Assembly (NCBI RefSeq): GCF_949987515.2
Contig: NC_082703.1
Span: forward strand, 7,054,680 to 7,118,679
Reading direction: 5' to 3'
DNA from: Delphinus delphis
Lineage: Eukaryota > Chordata > Mammalia > Artiodactyla > Delphinidae
Length of the DNA: 64,000 nt
In this document: positions 1-11,339 of the stretch, in pieces
Layout: each line of letters starts with the position of its first letter
Numbering within the stretch: the first letter of the stretch is position 1
Program-made: the position numbers and the translations under genes
Notes under the pieces: generated by a model
Databases searched by the model: none
What the model was told of the DNA's origin: nothing
What the model saw: only the letters and a program-made list of their open reading frames with translations

Positions 1-1265
1 CCACATCCTGAGTCTATTTTCTAAAAGTAGCACATATTCGATACTTAACTTTCAGCTAGTTCGTTGACATGATGGTTGGTTAAGTCTGTAGTTAAAAATA
101 CACGAGGTTGCAGCATGAAAACATGGCTAACACCATTCCAAATGCAATGCAAATCTCAACGGTCAGACTGCAAAGCACACAGAAGGGAGTACAAGAGTGG
201 CATTTTGTTCTTCTCTTATTCCCACGTCCAACCACGGAGGCAGGCTTCCTTCCCACCCACCTGCCCTGCCCAACGAGGTGTATCCATTGCATCATGACGT
301 CATTTGCCTGTGATGTCAAAACCGGCCTCACTTTTGTCCCTCATGGGTGCTGTGCAGGACGGAGAGATTTGAAAAACAGGAGGAATATCAACCCAACAAC
401 CAGGGCTGTTTGTTTTTGTATTCCCTTGGTGCAGTCTCCACGGGGAGGCGGAGGTCCCTTTCCCCCTGCCCTTCTCTTTACTGCTGTCAGGTGGGGGAGG
501 GGAAGGGCCCTGGTGACCCAGAATACAAGCTTGTCTGTCATGGGCAGCGCCACATGCCCGAAGACCACCCAGGGGCTCCCCCTGAGCGCGCGGTAGAGGG
601 TGATGGGATAATCTTTGGGAAAGAAAACCAGACATTTTTTGGCTGGAGTTGGGGAAAAAGGGAGGTGGGGCTGGGACCCCGCTGTTACTTCCTTTGATCT
701 CAGTACATTGGAAACGTCTTTCCCCTGATTCCTGCTGATATTTCCTGATGGAAATTTCTTCCATTGACAGAGATACAGATGGAGTTTAGCGACGTGGGAC
801 TGCAGACAGACTCTGGGATAATGAAAAACTGCCCAAGGTAGCCATATGCTCCGTGGCCATTTGTTAGAAGGCACTCCAGTTGGGTGAATACATAAGAGCA
901 TTTTTGACAGCATTGACTAAGGGATCTCCTCGGTATTTCTATGTCTTTTTGCATTTGTTGGCCTAACATGTGTAAATTTTGAAATGTTAGTCCTGTTTGT
1001 TAACACTCTTTATGCAGCGTTCTTTCCTCCAATCCCCAGATTTCTTTCCAAGCTATCAGAACACCCTGGGGCAAGTCCAAACTCAGAGATCAGCTTCTAT
1101 CTTCAGTGCCATTTCCTTAAGATCTCAATTGTGACCTTCCTTTTCTCTTATTTGAAAGGATGTCTTCCAATTAACAATGATGCGTGAATGAAGGTAGTGA
1201 TAATTAATATTATCAACATAACAGCGATCATTTAGTTAGCATGTACAGCTTAATTGTAGACAGTA
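1..1265. other. Single-copy sequence, no gene recognised
   Basis: Mixed-composition sequence with several overlapping open frames on both strands (for example 108-596 on plus and 341-913 on minus). None resembles a protein I know, and overlapping frames of this size are expected in GC-moderate mammalian DNA. I see no clear repeat family here. Confidence 0.6.
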
Positions 1266-1269
1266 TGAT

Positions 1270-1400
1270 TCTGGTTTCATAATTGTGGAAACTGAAGATC
1301 TTCAAGGATTTAGCCCAAGACAACACAATTAGTAAATACCAGATTCAGGATTAGGATCCAGGTCAGCTTCGTCCAAAGCTTCCAGAATTCCGTGCTTTCC
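1270..1400 (-). repeat. MIR-like ancient SINE fragment
   Basis: The stretch reading 'gtggaaactgaagatctt' followed by 'gcccaagacaacacaatt' and 'agtaaatacc' resembles the reverse complement of the MIR core (normally gaaactgaggctcagag, then gcccaaggtcacacag). It is strongly diverged. The assignment is by remembered consensus, not by a search. Confidence 0.5.
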
Positions 1401-4400
1401 AGAATACCACATATCTGTCTATCTTGGGGACTGGACGGATGACAAGAGTGTTTGGTTGTAAAACATACCCCTCGGAGGCAACTGTCCTTCAAGATTCGAT
1501 CCCTGGCTCGTTGTAGAACCTCAGGCTGCCAGGTTGCCGAGATATTTTTCTTGAAATACCTGTCTTTTCTATCCTGTTCCTTTGTGGAACAGGTTTTTTT
1601 ATTTATTTGTTTGCTTGAGTATTCTAGGCTTAGGATTTATCCAAATATTACTTAATCCTATGTATTTCTCTAGTCCTAGGTTGTTGAGGGTAACTTTGCA
1701 AAACCAGACACCAAGTTTTGGGGAGATTAAAAACCCAAGCCATCATTTATCCATGTGGTGACCTGACTCCTTTCCTTTGGCAGAAAGGGCAGAAATACCA
1801 ACATGGAAACATCTTCCGGTGCGGCAATTTGTAGGAGAGAAAGGTATTCAGTTAAAGGGAGAAGGTTCTGACCCAGAACGAAGCCAGGACCATTTGCAAC
1901 CCGGGTTCTGAACAGGCACGCACAGTGACGAGTTCCCCTCAGTCTTTCTGATGTCGATGGAAACTGAAGCTGTGCGCGGGCCCAATAAACGTGCTCTGCG
2001 TGGAGATCAGAGGAGCAGACCTGGGACATTTTTCTCCCCTTTCCAGCACTGCAGTCCGTATCTCTTATGTATCATTCGGGCCACACTCTGAGCCAAGGTG
2101 AGTCGGGTGGACCCCATGGTCAAGGTAGGAAGCGCAACCTGCCAGGTTGAAAGTAAAAGGCTCATTTGGGAGATGCGTTTGCTTCCTTTCTTTGGACACA
2201 TGAAAAAAAACACACATACCTTCTGGTAGGGCTTTATCTTCTCATTTCCCTCTCCCGGTGTTCCAGCTCATTTCTCTCCAGGTCTAGCTCTTTTCTGGTG
2301 CAACGTGGCATGGTCCTAATTCAGCCAGCCTAGCTCATTCCTGAGTAGTATAAGACATACTTCTAAACTCACCCTCTCTGGTCAGGCCCTTGGTTTCCTA
2401 AAGCTTCGTGTGTCTTTTTCCGACGTCAGTTTGGTTCTTTCCCCTGGTCACTGATGCACCTGAGCAGTGGTGCTGGGGGATGGGCGGTAAAGAGGGAAGA
2501 CACAGGTTCTTGGTGGGACATTAAGGACCATTAAACTGTGTCTTGCAAAGAGCCTGCCATCTGCTCAGGGGCATCTGAGGTGGGCCGAGGCTGTGTCTTG
2601 GAGGAGGGGGCACAGCTCACAGCTGATCACCTGGCTCCTGGCCGGCACAGGCTGGCTGGCTAGCTGCTGGAGACCTCAGAGGCTGTGGACTCCCCAGGCT
2701 GCCTTATGAGACCTCTGGCAGCCAGAGACCTTTTCTCCTTGTCATCGTCCCCACGTTCTGAGAGGGTAAATGACAGCTCTGGACGCCTAAATAGTGGGAT
2801 GAGTGTGTGAAAGGGAGCCCCTCTCTCTTTTGCCCTGGCTCTCCCCAAACCTTTATCAGCAAACCTTTTCCATGTCCAGATGCCTACACCCAGCGACACT
2901 TTATCACCGATTCCTCCTCGGCTTCTACTTTTACTAGAACATGATTTCATTCATTTGTGTCCTTCAGGGACAGAGATTAAGGAGATTATTGAGTTCATCT
3001 CTCCCAAACCCGGAACCTGTTTGTTTCTGTTTCCATTGTCCCCACTCTCTTTCTCAGGCTCTGATTTTGAGCCACCTCCATGCACCCTGCCCCACTTTTT
3101 AAAAAAATCTGAGAACCCATGCCAGGGCTTACCTCTGGCAAAGGATTTGTCCTCAGAGCAGGCAGCAAATCTGTTCCCTTGGCAGAAGGTGGAAGCCATA
3201 CCTTATGACATTCCCCTGATCACCCAGCCAGGCCACAGGGCAGCCAGCATGTCCGCAGGGGGTGGGCATCACATATGTAAACAGAAATTGCTCCCCTGTA
3301 GGAAGCGGTTTCCACTGACATTGCTTGTCACCTCTGAGAAGGGCAAGCAGAATGATGCATTTGGTTCTGGAGGGAGGGTGGGAGGAGGTTTAGGTGGGGC
3401 TGCTTTCTCGTCTTTTAGAGGAAGGGAAACTGAGGCACAGAAGGGCCAGCGGGCCATGATCAGATTTCTGGAAGGTGTGAGTGGAGCTGCTGGAATGCGG
3501 GGCCTCAGAGCCTTCCCCATACACTGAGCCACTTTCACAGGGGGGCGTACCTGTGATTCATCAGGAAACCCTAACTCCCAGCTACAAGTTGGGGAACTCT
3601 GGCATCTCCTAATTAGGTAAACACATTACTGTCATGTTCAAACAAACAACAGGTTAGTGCCAGGCTCGGAGAGGCAGCAGGAGCTGGCAGAGAAAACTCT
3701 TCCATGGGGAGTTGGCATCCTGACCAGTCCAGCAGGTTGGCTTCTCCTCCAGAAGCCCTCCAGGGGTATTTCCAGACTCTTCCTTCCCCACCTGAAGAGG
3801 ATGCCCGAATGATGGGAAGAAATGCTCACTGCTGATTCTTCTTCGGGCAATGGGATATTTTTACATCTGTGACTTTAGAGCTGATGGGGGGTAGGCCTGT
3901 GTCCTGTGCCTCAACGGCTGGGCCATATGGACAGGCATGGACTCCCACCCGAGCACTGGCTTTTCTTGGGAGGAGAAGCTCAGGGCAAAGCCATGCTCTT
4001 TCCTGGTTTACCCTTTCGTGCCAACACAGAGCCTTTCAGACCAGGCACTAGAGGCCAGTCGCTCAGAGAAGACAGCAATTACTCTGGCAGATTGCTTGTA
4101 GCTTGCACAGGTCTGGCTGCAAGACTGTTTGCCTCCCCTCATTAATCCATCATAGGAATGTGTTCGGTCCTGCGTGCCCCACCCTCCAGGCTCTGTACCA
4201 GACATCTGCCGCCTTCTCATTGGTACCTCTGGTTCACTGAGGAAGACGTGAGGAAGGTAGCAAGGCTAGGGGTGGTGCTCCTTGATTGGTCTCCTGCTAC
4301 CAGAGAAGCACATGTTACGGTGGGAGTTTGATGGACCAAGACCGAGGCAAATGTGAGTCTGCAGCCTAACTTCAGTGCTTACACACTCCATAATTACCTA

Positions 4401-4690
4401 AGCTACTTAATGTGCACTTCAGATTCTTTATTAATAACATGGGGGTTACAGTGTTTACCTAGCAGGATGGTTGTGACTCTAAAATAGGAAATTGTAAGCA
4501 AAAGGCATAAAATGTGTCTTGCGCATTTTAGGCATGCCATGCATTTTACGTGCCCTCTGTCTCCCCCATCCCTATCCCCACTCACGCCAACATTCTCTCT
4601 TAGGAAGGATGGACACCTTTGCCCAGGCAGCTTCATTTGCTAGCTTTCTGGGGACATTGGGAGACTTGGAGCGTGGTTAGAAGAGGCAGT
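1400..4690. other. Single-copy sequence, no gene recognised
   Basis: About 3.3 kb without a recognised gene or clear repeat. The longest open frame (2880-3527 plus, 215 codons) has low-complexity proline/serine-rich stretches and no domain I can name. It is opposed by open frames on the other strand, so I treat it as chance. Local C/T-rich and G/A-rich patches occur at about 2.3-3.4 kb. Confidence 0.6.
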
Positions 4691-4699
4691 AACACAGAC

Positions 4700-5912
4700 A
4701 GTGACAATAAAAAGACAAACAACAATGGCAAATAAGCATATGAAAAGATGCTCAACGTCATATATCTCTAGGGAACTGCAAATTGAAATGACAATGTGGT
4801 CTCACTATACACATTTTAGCGTGGCTAAAATCGGAAACACTGACAACATCAAATGCTGACGAAAAAGTAGGGCAAGAAGAACTCTCATTCACTGCTGGTG
4901 TAAATGCAAAATGTACAGCCACTTTGGAAGAGAGTTTGGAAGTTTCTTACAAAATTAAACATACTCTTACCGTATGATCCAGCAATCACACTCCTTGGTG
5001 TTTATCCAAAGAGATAAAATTTTACATTCAGATAAAAACCTGCACATGGATGTTTATAGCAACTTTATTCATAAGTGCGAAAACTTGGAACAACCAAGAT
5101 GACCTTCCATAAGATTGTGAATGGATCAGTAAACTGCGGTCCATCCATGCAATGGAATACTATTCAATGAGGAGAAGAAATAAGTTATTGAGCTATGGGA
5201 AGACACGGAGGAACCATAAATGCATATGGCTAAGTGAAAAAAGCCAGTCTGGAAAGGCTACACACTGCATGATTCCATCTCTAAGACTTTCTGGAAAAGG
5301 CAAAACTCTAGAGACAATAAAAAGATCAGTGGTTGCCAGGGGTTTGGGGAAAAGGAGGGAGGGGTGAATAGGTGAAGCACACAGGATTTTTAGAGCAGGG
5401 AAACTATCATGTACGATACTGTCATGGTAGATATATTTGTCAAATCCCATAGAGTGTACAACACAGAGTGAACCTTAACATGAACTACTCACTTTACTTA
5501 ATAATAATGTATCACTATTTGCTCATCAGTTGTAACAAATGTGTCAAAGTAATGTAAGGTGTTAAAAATAGGAGAGGGCTTCCCTGGTGGCGCAGTGGTT
5601 GAGAGTCCGCCTGCCGATGCAGGGGACACGGGTTCGTGCCCCGGTCCGGGAAGATCCCACATGCCGCGGAGCGGCTGGGCCCGTGAGCCGTGGCCGCTAA
5701 GCCTGCGCGTCCAGAGCCTGTGCTCTGCAACGGGAGAGGCCACGACAGTGAGAGGCCTGCGTACCGCAAAAAAAAAAAAAAAAAAAAAATAGGAGATACT
5801 GTGTTAAGGGAGGGGAAAAGGATATATGGGGATTCTCTGTAGTTTCTGCTAAAATTTTCTGTAAATCTAAAAGTGCTTAACAAAAGAAGCCTATTAATTA
5901 AAAAAGAAAAAA
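4700..5912 (+). mobile_element. Old L1 (L1M-type) 3' end, interrupted by a CHR SINE
   Basis: The sequence follows the 3' part of L1 ORF2: 'gaaaagatgctcaacgtcat', 'tatgatccagcaatcacact', 'atgcaatggaatactattca' and the downstream 3' UTR. All correspond to the L1 C-terminal coding region but carry many stops and indels. Untranslated L1 sequence resumes after the SINE at about 5797 and ends with an A-rich tail near 5899-5912. Divergence suggests an old mammalian L1M insertion. The element is dead. Confidence 0.8.
5576..5784 (+). mobile_element. CHR (CHR-2-type) SINE, near full length
   Basis: This is a tRNA-derived cetacean SINE. It begins gggcttccctgg, has a tRNA-like A box (tggcgcagtgg, 5588-5598) and B box (gggttcgtgcc, 5630-5640) for RNA polymerase III, then the unique 3' body and a poly(A) tail. 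It is flanked by a perfect 12-base duplication, aaaaataggaga, at 5564-5575 and 5785-5796. It landed inside the older L1. Low divergence from the other copies in the window points to a fairly young insertion. Confidence 0.95.
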
Positions 5913-8040
5913 GATCAACATATAAATAAGACTTGTCCAGACTCTCAGGCCCTGAAGTGGTGCAGGGCTCTAGCTGGCCCCTGGGCAGGGCTTCTCAGAC
6001 TGCTGCGCCTGAGAACTGAGGGGACTGGAAAAAGTGTGAGGTCAGAAAAAGAATTTTGCAAGTAGATTTAGGCTTTGGGCGAGTTTGGGAAATGGCTAGG
6101 TGGTTCAGGTTTTGAGGATTAGATGAAGATCTTTTCTCAGCATCAGGCTCCTTCTGCTTCTTCTCTTTCCAGAGTCACACAAGTCCTAACTCTGCCCTGG
6201 TGTTCGTGTTCATAAGCACAAATAAGCAAAACAATAAAAAAGAATGAGCACCAGAACAAGTATTTACCACATGGGCTCTGCTGGAGCCCAGATATGAAGT
6301 AACACGTGGAAAAAAAGGCATTCACAGCTTCCGTGGTCAACCTCATCTCCCCCCCCAAATTATTATTACTTAAAACTATTTCTTTTTTCAAATGTCTCAA
6401 AATAGTGCTATTTACCATCTATATCATAAAATCACAGAACCTGAAGAGTGGACGAGATGTGAAATGTCACCTTGGCTATAACCTTTCCTCAGACATTTGA
6501 GTGTCCCGCTTATGCTACGCTTTCCAGATGGTCGCCTTCGCCTGAATTCTGGTGAACAAGAGGTTCTTTCTTTTCCAGGGAAGCCTAGCCTATTTTTGGA
6601 CACCTCTCAAATACAAACCTTGCTTCTCTGTAAAATATTACCATTTTTAAGATAAAGCTTTGGGTAGTTGGAAACCATCTCTTTTCCCAGAGTTAATGTG
6701 GCTCAACATGGAAACTTACACCTTCAGAGTTCTTCGCTATCATTGATTTTTTCCTCCTTTTGTGTCCACTTGGGGTCCACCTCTCTCACCCATTTTCCAG
6801 AGAGGAAAACTAAGAGTCAGTGTTACCTTAGTAATTATCAGCAGCTGGCAGCATTGAAGTAATCAGAAGGGTAGAAGGACCCGTGCAGACGGGGACTCTG
6901 TAACACTGAGCCTCATGGGACACTAGGATCTCTGGGTGCCCAGGTCGAAGCTGGTTCTCTAACACTGCCCTTCAGCTAAAAAAAGCACCTTAACAGAAAC
7001 CTCAGGCAACAGAAGCCAAAACGAATGCCACTGGACTAGGTACATTAGGTAATAGGCGACCGCAGAGAATTCTTTCTGATTGGGCTTCCTTGAGAGCGTC
7101 ATCCTTTTTAGGGGTTTGATTCAGGAGTATGTTGACAGAAGTCTAAAGCAGCCATCACTCAACCCGGAGCTAAATCAAATAAAAATAGAGAGAAATAAAT
7201 AAATAAAAGTGAGATTTAGCCAAAAATGGGGGAAAAAAGAAAGGGAACTCACATTATCAACCAATAATCCATTAGCGCCCAAGGTTGCTGAATAATATAG
7301 TACTTTCTCAGGGCCATAATTTATACTGCAGACTAGAGAATAGACACGGTTATTAGAGTGAGGGCTACTGGATGACACATGATGCATGACCGAGCGGCAT
7401 TGATCTTCACACAACAGGAAGGTGTCTAGACCGGGAGATGTATGGCTATGCGATTCAGAGCAGGGCATATTTCATGGGAGGCTTAATGGACTAGTGGAGC
7501 CATTGATGGATGGGTTTGCCCAGTTTCAGTAGCAGTGCAGTTATAGCAGTGCTAATGTCTGACCTCTTCTGGGCCTCCTGTCCTTCATTCAGTCAGGGTG
7601 ACCTCATTTAAAGGGACAGAAAATGAGATAGGGAGGCGGGAGAGGGAGGGGGGAGGGATCGGGGCGAAGGGGACTAGCCAGCACTAGGTGGCCAAGGTGG
7701 CCCTGTGGGAGGGATTTAAATAGAGGAGATGAAAGGGAAGAGGCAGGGCAAGCATTACGTGGAAGCCAACCCAAACCTCCAGGTCCCACATAATGAGTTG
7801 GTCCAATAAATGAATGAAAAAGCTCTTCAGTGCCTCTCTGCTTCTCTTCCCTCCGCAGTTCAGGAGTCCGATGTGGTTGCCCTGGAAAGCCCGAGGCTCC
7901 CTCCGCTGCAAGAATAGGTCTCCATCCCCAGAGGAGAGAATCAAGGAATGAAGTGAAAGTCTGAAAGTGAGAGACAGGGCTGGTAGGGTGAGGATATTCT
8001 GAGCAGAGCAAGTTTGAGTCATCTACATCAATCATGCAAT
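5913..8040. other. Single-copy sequence, no gene recognised
   Basis: No recognisable gene. Open frames on the minus strand at 7604-8035 and 7684-8022 overlap each other in different frames and match nothing I know. The stretch 7600-7740 is purine-rich. I see no repeat family that I can name with confidence. Confidence 0.6.
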
Positions 8041-8044
8041 AGCG

Positions 8045-8330
8045 AGAGAGCCTTCGTGCACTCCCCCAGCCCTGTTAGATGATGCTTAATGCATCCTAAT
8101 GACACTCCTGATCATTCCTCGGGAAAACTAATGATTCACGCAACGGCCAATCCAAGCCTAAGGAGCTTTGTCGCCGGTGGGTTTCCCCCCTCTCTCTCTC
8201 TTTCTCTTTTTTTGTAAATTCCTTTCTCCATATAATTATCGCAGAGATGGGCAGGATTGCAAGCTAGCGTCTTAGCTGCTATTTAACCAAGAAAGAAACA
8301 TTTATCATTCTTTGGTCTTTTTTTCCCGTG
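8045..8330. promoter_or_regulatory. Candidate conserved noncoding element
   Basis: AT-rich single-copy stretch with several homeodomain-type TAAT cores (taatgcatcctaatgac, ctaatgattcac, ataattatc) and no repeat homology. It sits between GC-richer flanks. Dense TAAT sites in unique sequence are common in developmental enhancers, but this is only a composition-based suggestion. No conservation data were available. Confidence 0.25.
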
Positions 8331-8576
8331 TTCTCCATCATTTCCAAGTTACACCTTATTGGGGATTGACTGGTTTAGATGTGGTAGTGAGGGCCCAGAC
8401 AGCCCCATAACACTGTCCACTGTGGGATGAAGGGAAATGGTTGAGCCACTCACATTTCTTTCATACTTTCCCACTGCCACACCCTCCCCAGCCACAATGA
8501 ACACACAGCTCTCTCCTAAAAAGTCGTGTTTTTACTCTCAATCCACAGCAAGACATTAGCCAAGGTAATCTGACTG

Positions 8577-8605
8577 CTTCTTCTTCTTCTTCTTCTTTTT
8601 TTTTT
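8577..8605 (+). repeat. (CTT)n microsatellite and T run
   Basis: About seven CTT units run into a stretch of T. It abuts the MLT1-like fragment that follows. Confidence 0.9.
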
Positions 8606-8772
8606 CACAACAGACATTTATTTCTCACCTTTCTGGAGGCTGGGAAGTCCCAGATCAAGGTGCCAGGAGATTTGGTTCCTGGTGAGGGCTCTTTTCCTGA
8701 GTTGTAGAAAGACACCTTCTCTCTGTGTCCTCGTATGGCTGGGAGAGAGGGAGCTGTGGTCTCTTCCTTTCC
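8606..8772 (-). repeat. MLT1-like LTR fragment
   Basis: The phrases 'acagacatttatttctcacc', 'tctggaggctgggaagtccc' and 'gatcaaggtg', followed by 'tctctctgtgtcctcgtatg', resemble the reverse complement of the 3' half of MLT1-type (MaLR) LTRs. The match stops where L1 sequence begins. This is a non-coding relic of an ancient LTR retrotransposon. The family call is from memory of the consensus. Confidence 0.5.
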
Positions 8773-8778
8773 TTTCCT

Positions 8779-9190
8779 TTTTTTTTTGAAGTATAGTTGA
8801 TTTACAATATCGTGTAAATTTCACTGTGTATAGCACAGCGATTCAGTTTTATATATATATATTCAGTGTTATATATATGTTCTTTTTCAGTTATATATAT
8901 ATATATATATACATGTATTCTTTTTCAGATTCCTTTCTCTTATAGTTTCTGAGTTACTATTCTTTCTTTAGCATTCTTTATTTCTTATTTTATATTGGAG
9001 TATAGTTGATATATAATGTGTTAATTTCAGGTGTACAGCAAAGTGATTCAGCTATATATATACATATATCCACTCTTTTTCAGATTCTTTTCCAATATAG
9101 GTTATTATAGACTATTGAGTAGAGTTGCCTATGCTACATAGTACGTTCTTGTTGGTTATCTATTTATATATACTAGTGCATATTGACTTA
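8779..9190 (-). mobile_element. Two consecutive L1 3' UTR ends
   Basis: Two copies of the artiodactyl/cetacean L1 3' terminus lie head to tail. Each begins with the reverse complement of the L1 tail (gaagtatagttgatttacaa at about 8788; ggagtatagttgatatataa at about 8997). Each continues through 'cagcgattcagttttatat' or 'caaagtgattcagctatata'. The second extends to about 9185 ('gttcttgttggttatctatt'). TA-rich microsatellite sequence lies between them (8850-8920). Either a second L1 inserted at the first, or there was a local duplication. Confidence 0.75.
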
Positions 9191-9479
9191 CTACTCTATT
9201 GAGTACTAGAATATGAAAGGGATCCTGTGGGTAGGATGGGTATTTGGTGAGTTCCAATACCACAGATAGTGAACATGAGAAAGTAGTTCTAGGGCTTGGG
9301 GCATTTCCAGTGTCAGGGACTTTGAAAGTTTCTTTATAACTTTGGCCTTTGTTTATTCCTCCAAAAATTATGTAGAAAATTATATCAATCTCTAAGACTG
9401 TTCTTAGTAATCATTAATTAACAAGGCATACGTTAGCTGGCAGAGGTGAGTGCCAGGGCATGGGAAGAGGAGGTACTCG

Positions 9480-9660
9480 TCCAGGAACTCAAACAATATT
9501 TATAGAGAGCCTGCAGTGGGCTGGGCTCTTTCTTTGTCCTGGAGATAGATCAGAAAACAAAAGAAGTGGATCTCACAGTGCATTAAGAAGACAAACATTA
9601 AACAGATTATCACGTAAGACATAAATAAGTCACAGAAAATAACTCATGCTGTTATGAAAA
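9480..9660 (+). repeat. Ancient interspersed repeat, first segment
   Basis: 'caatatttatagagagcctg' followed by 'gggctgggctctttc' and a run describing 'cattaagaagacaaacatta' resembles a common diverged mammalian repeat whose consensus starts with caaatatttattgagcgcct. I recognise the family by its wording but cannot name it confidently. The segments at 10690-11220 and 13965-14800 look like later parts of the same repeat. Confidence 0.45.
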
Positions 9661-9860
9661 GAGCAAAAAGGAACCAGCATTTTTGAGCACCTACCTGATA
9701 GCAGGCACTGTGCCCAGGGAGTGCTAGATATCATTTTACTTAAATGAGAATATCCTGAGGTGAGGGTGACTGTGCCCTTTCGACAAATGAGAAAACTGAG
9801 GCTCAAGGAAAAGAAACACGTTTCCTAGGGTCACATGGCAAAACCAGAATGTCATCCAGT
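9660..9860 (-). repeat. MIR fragment
   Basis: 'gagcacctacctgatagcag' and 'gcactgtgccc' and, further on, 'aaatgagaaaactgaggctc', then 'gggtcacatggcaaaaccag', match the antisense MIR core and its flanks. Confidence 0.65.
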
Positions 9861-9861
9861 T

Positions 9862-10690
9862 CTATTTGACCCCCAAACTGCTCACGACATTAGAAATCTA
9901 CTTTGCTTCCTACATACAATTAAGTTCCTGGTGGATTAAGTATGAAAAATGGAATCTCTTAGATGAAAATATATTTTTAGTGCAAAGGCACGCATTGAAA
10001 GCAAACCATGAGTACGTTCGCTTACATCAAAAGTCGATTTTGGGTGACATTGTTTCTGCCCAACATGGAGTAACAAGGTTTAATCTTTCACCCGAAACAA
10101 CTAAGAAACCAGACAAAATACATGCAGAAACAGGTCTCAAGACACTGAGCATCAGGCGAGGAAAGACAGGGATCCCCGCGAGATGGGAAATGAATGAAGT
10201 GAGGACTATCATGTCCCAGGTTGCTGCCTGGGAGCAAGCAGGGGGGACCCAGGCAGAGACGGTAGTCTCCCTGATTGAAAACACAGAGCTCGGGGTCCTG
10301 AGATACCAAGCCTGCACAGAGAGCTCAGAACTGCAGAGACCTTTGCAGAGACCTCCTTAAATCAGCGCAGTGTCATGAAAGAACCCAAAAAAGACCAGAG
10401 CCAGAAACAGAACCACCTGAAAATATTAGGAGGGAGCCAGGGAACTCCCTGATTTAATGTATTTTTTAAATGGCTATTTTTTTAAGAACATTAAAATAAT
10501 CAAAAAACATCAGTTATAACTGTTACTTATACAAAGTGTTCAACCTGAAAGCTCAGTTCTGCAAAGCGCCTGGTCATCATCACAGACCGACAAACAGTGA
10601 GACCGGAAGTACTCTAGCAGCCCTCACCCTGGCCACATTCTGTGGAGTATTGATTTTGTGAGGGGCACTGACCTAAGCACAGAACAGGTC
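9862..10690. other. Unassigned stretch, possible L1 fragment at 9895-9990
   Basis: A short piece reading 'ctggtggattaagtatgaaa' and 'ctcttagatgaaaatatatt' resembles the L1 ORF2 segment that normally reads atggattaaagacttaaatg and ctagaagaaaat. The rest is unassigned. An open frame of 164 codons (9866-10360 plus) has no recognisable domain, begins inside or just before this L1-like piece and is opposed by minus-strand frames, so I do not call it a gene. Confidence 0.4.
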
Positions 10691-11220
10691 ACCAGATCTC
10701 TGGGCACAGGAGCTCACCCCTAATTAGAACAGAAGACAATTATGGCACAAGGAGGTAAATACTAAATACAGCAGCAAGGGGTGGGTTGGAATTCAAAGGG
10801 AGTTATAGAAGCCTGAGCTCACAGCCCTAGGGTGGGAAATGATATCTAAGCTGAGTCCTAAAGGATAAGCAGAATCTAAGTGAAAGCAGAGGGTGCGGAA
10901 TAAGTTCTGGGCTTTACGCATAGCGGGTGCAAACCCCCTGCAACAAGGAAGAGAGAAAAGTGGAACAGCAACCGTTTCTCAATGACTGATGGATTGAGTT
11001 ACATGTGAGGAGTGGCAAGAAAGGAGAAGAGGCAAGTAGGCTCGATCCCCTGAAGGGCTCTACTAGCCATTTTTAGGGGTCTGTGCTCTAACCCAAGGAC
11101 AAAAAAGGAAGGGATAGCGAGTGGGGAGTTGAAACGGAGTATTTTAAAAGTGTTAGACAAAAAGTGTTCCTATGAGATTTGCATTTTAGAAAGACTTCTC
11201 TGGGGACTTCTGGGTAAAAT
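10690..11220 (+). repeat. Ancient purine-rich interspersed repeat, second segment
   Basis: The order of phrases (taaatactaaatacagcagc; gaaatgatatctaagctgag; cctgaagggctctactagcc; ggggtctgtgctctaaccc; gcattttagaaagacttctc) follows the diverged mammalian repeat described at 9480. The match stops where ancient L1 sequence begins and appears to resume near 13965. Confidence 0.45.
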
Positions 11221-11339
11221 GAAGTTGTGATTATGAAGGTTTAATTTCTGCCTTAGAGAATCCTATGAAAATGACCTATAAGATTAAAAGTAAGATAGGA
11301 AAAACATATAGCAGTGCCAGGGACCAGGAAGGGTGTTGC

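Noticed and set aside
2880..3527. 215-codon open frame on plus
   Set aside because: No recognisable domain, opposed by open frames on the minus strand, and composition typical of unique mammalian DNA. No splice or promoter support.
5576..5784. tRNA gene because of A and B boxes
   Set aside because: The boxes belong to the tRNA-derived head of a SINE. There is no cloverleaf acceptor end and the same unit recurs across the window.
9866..10360. 164-codon open frame on plus
   Set aside because: Begins in an L1-like fragment and shows no domain. Chance readthrough is more likely than a gene.
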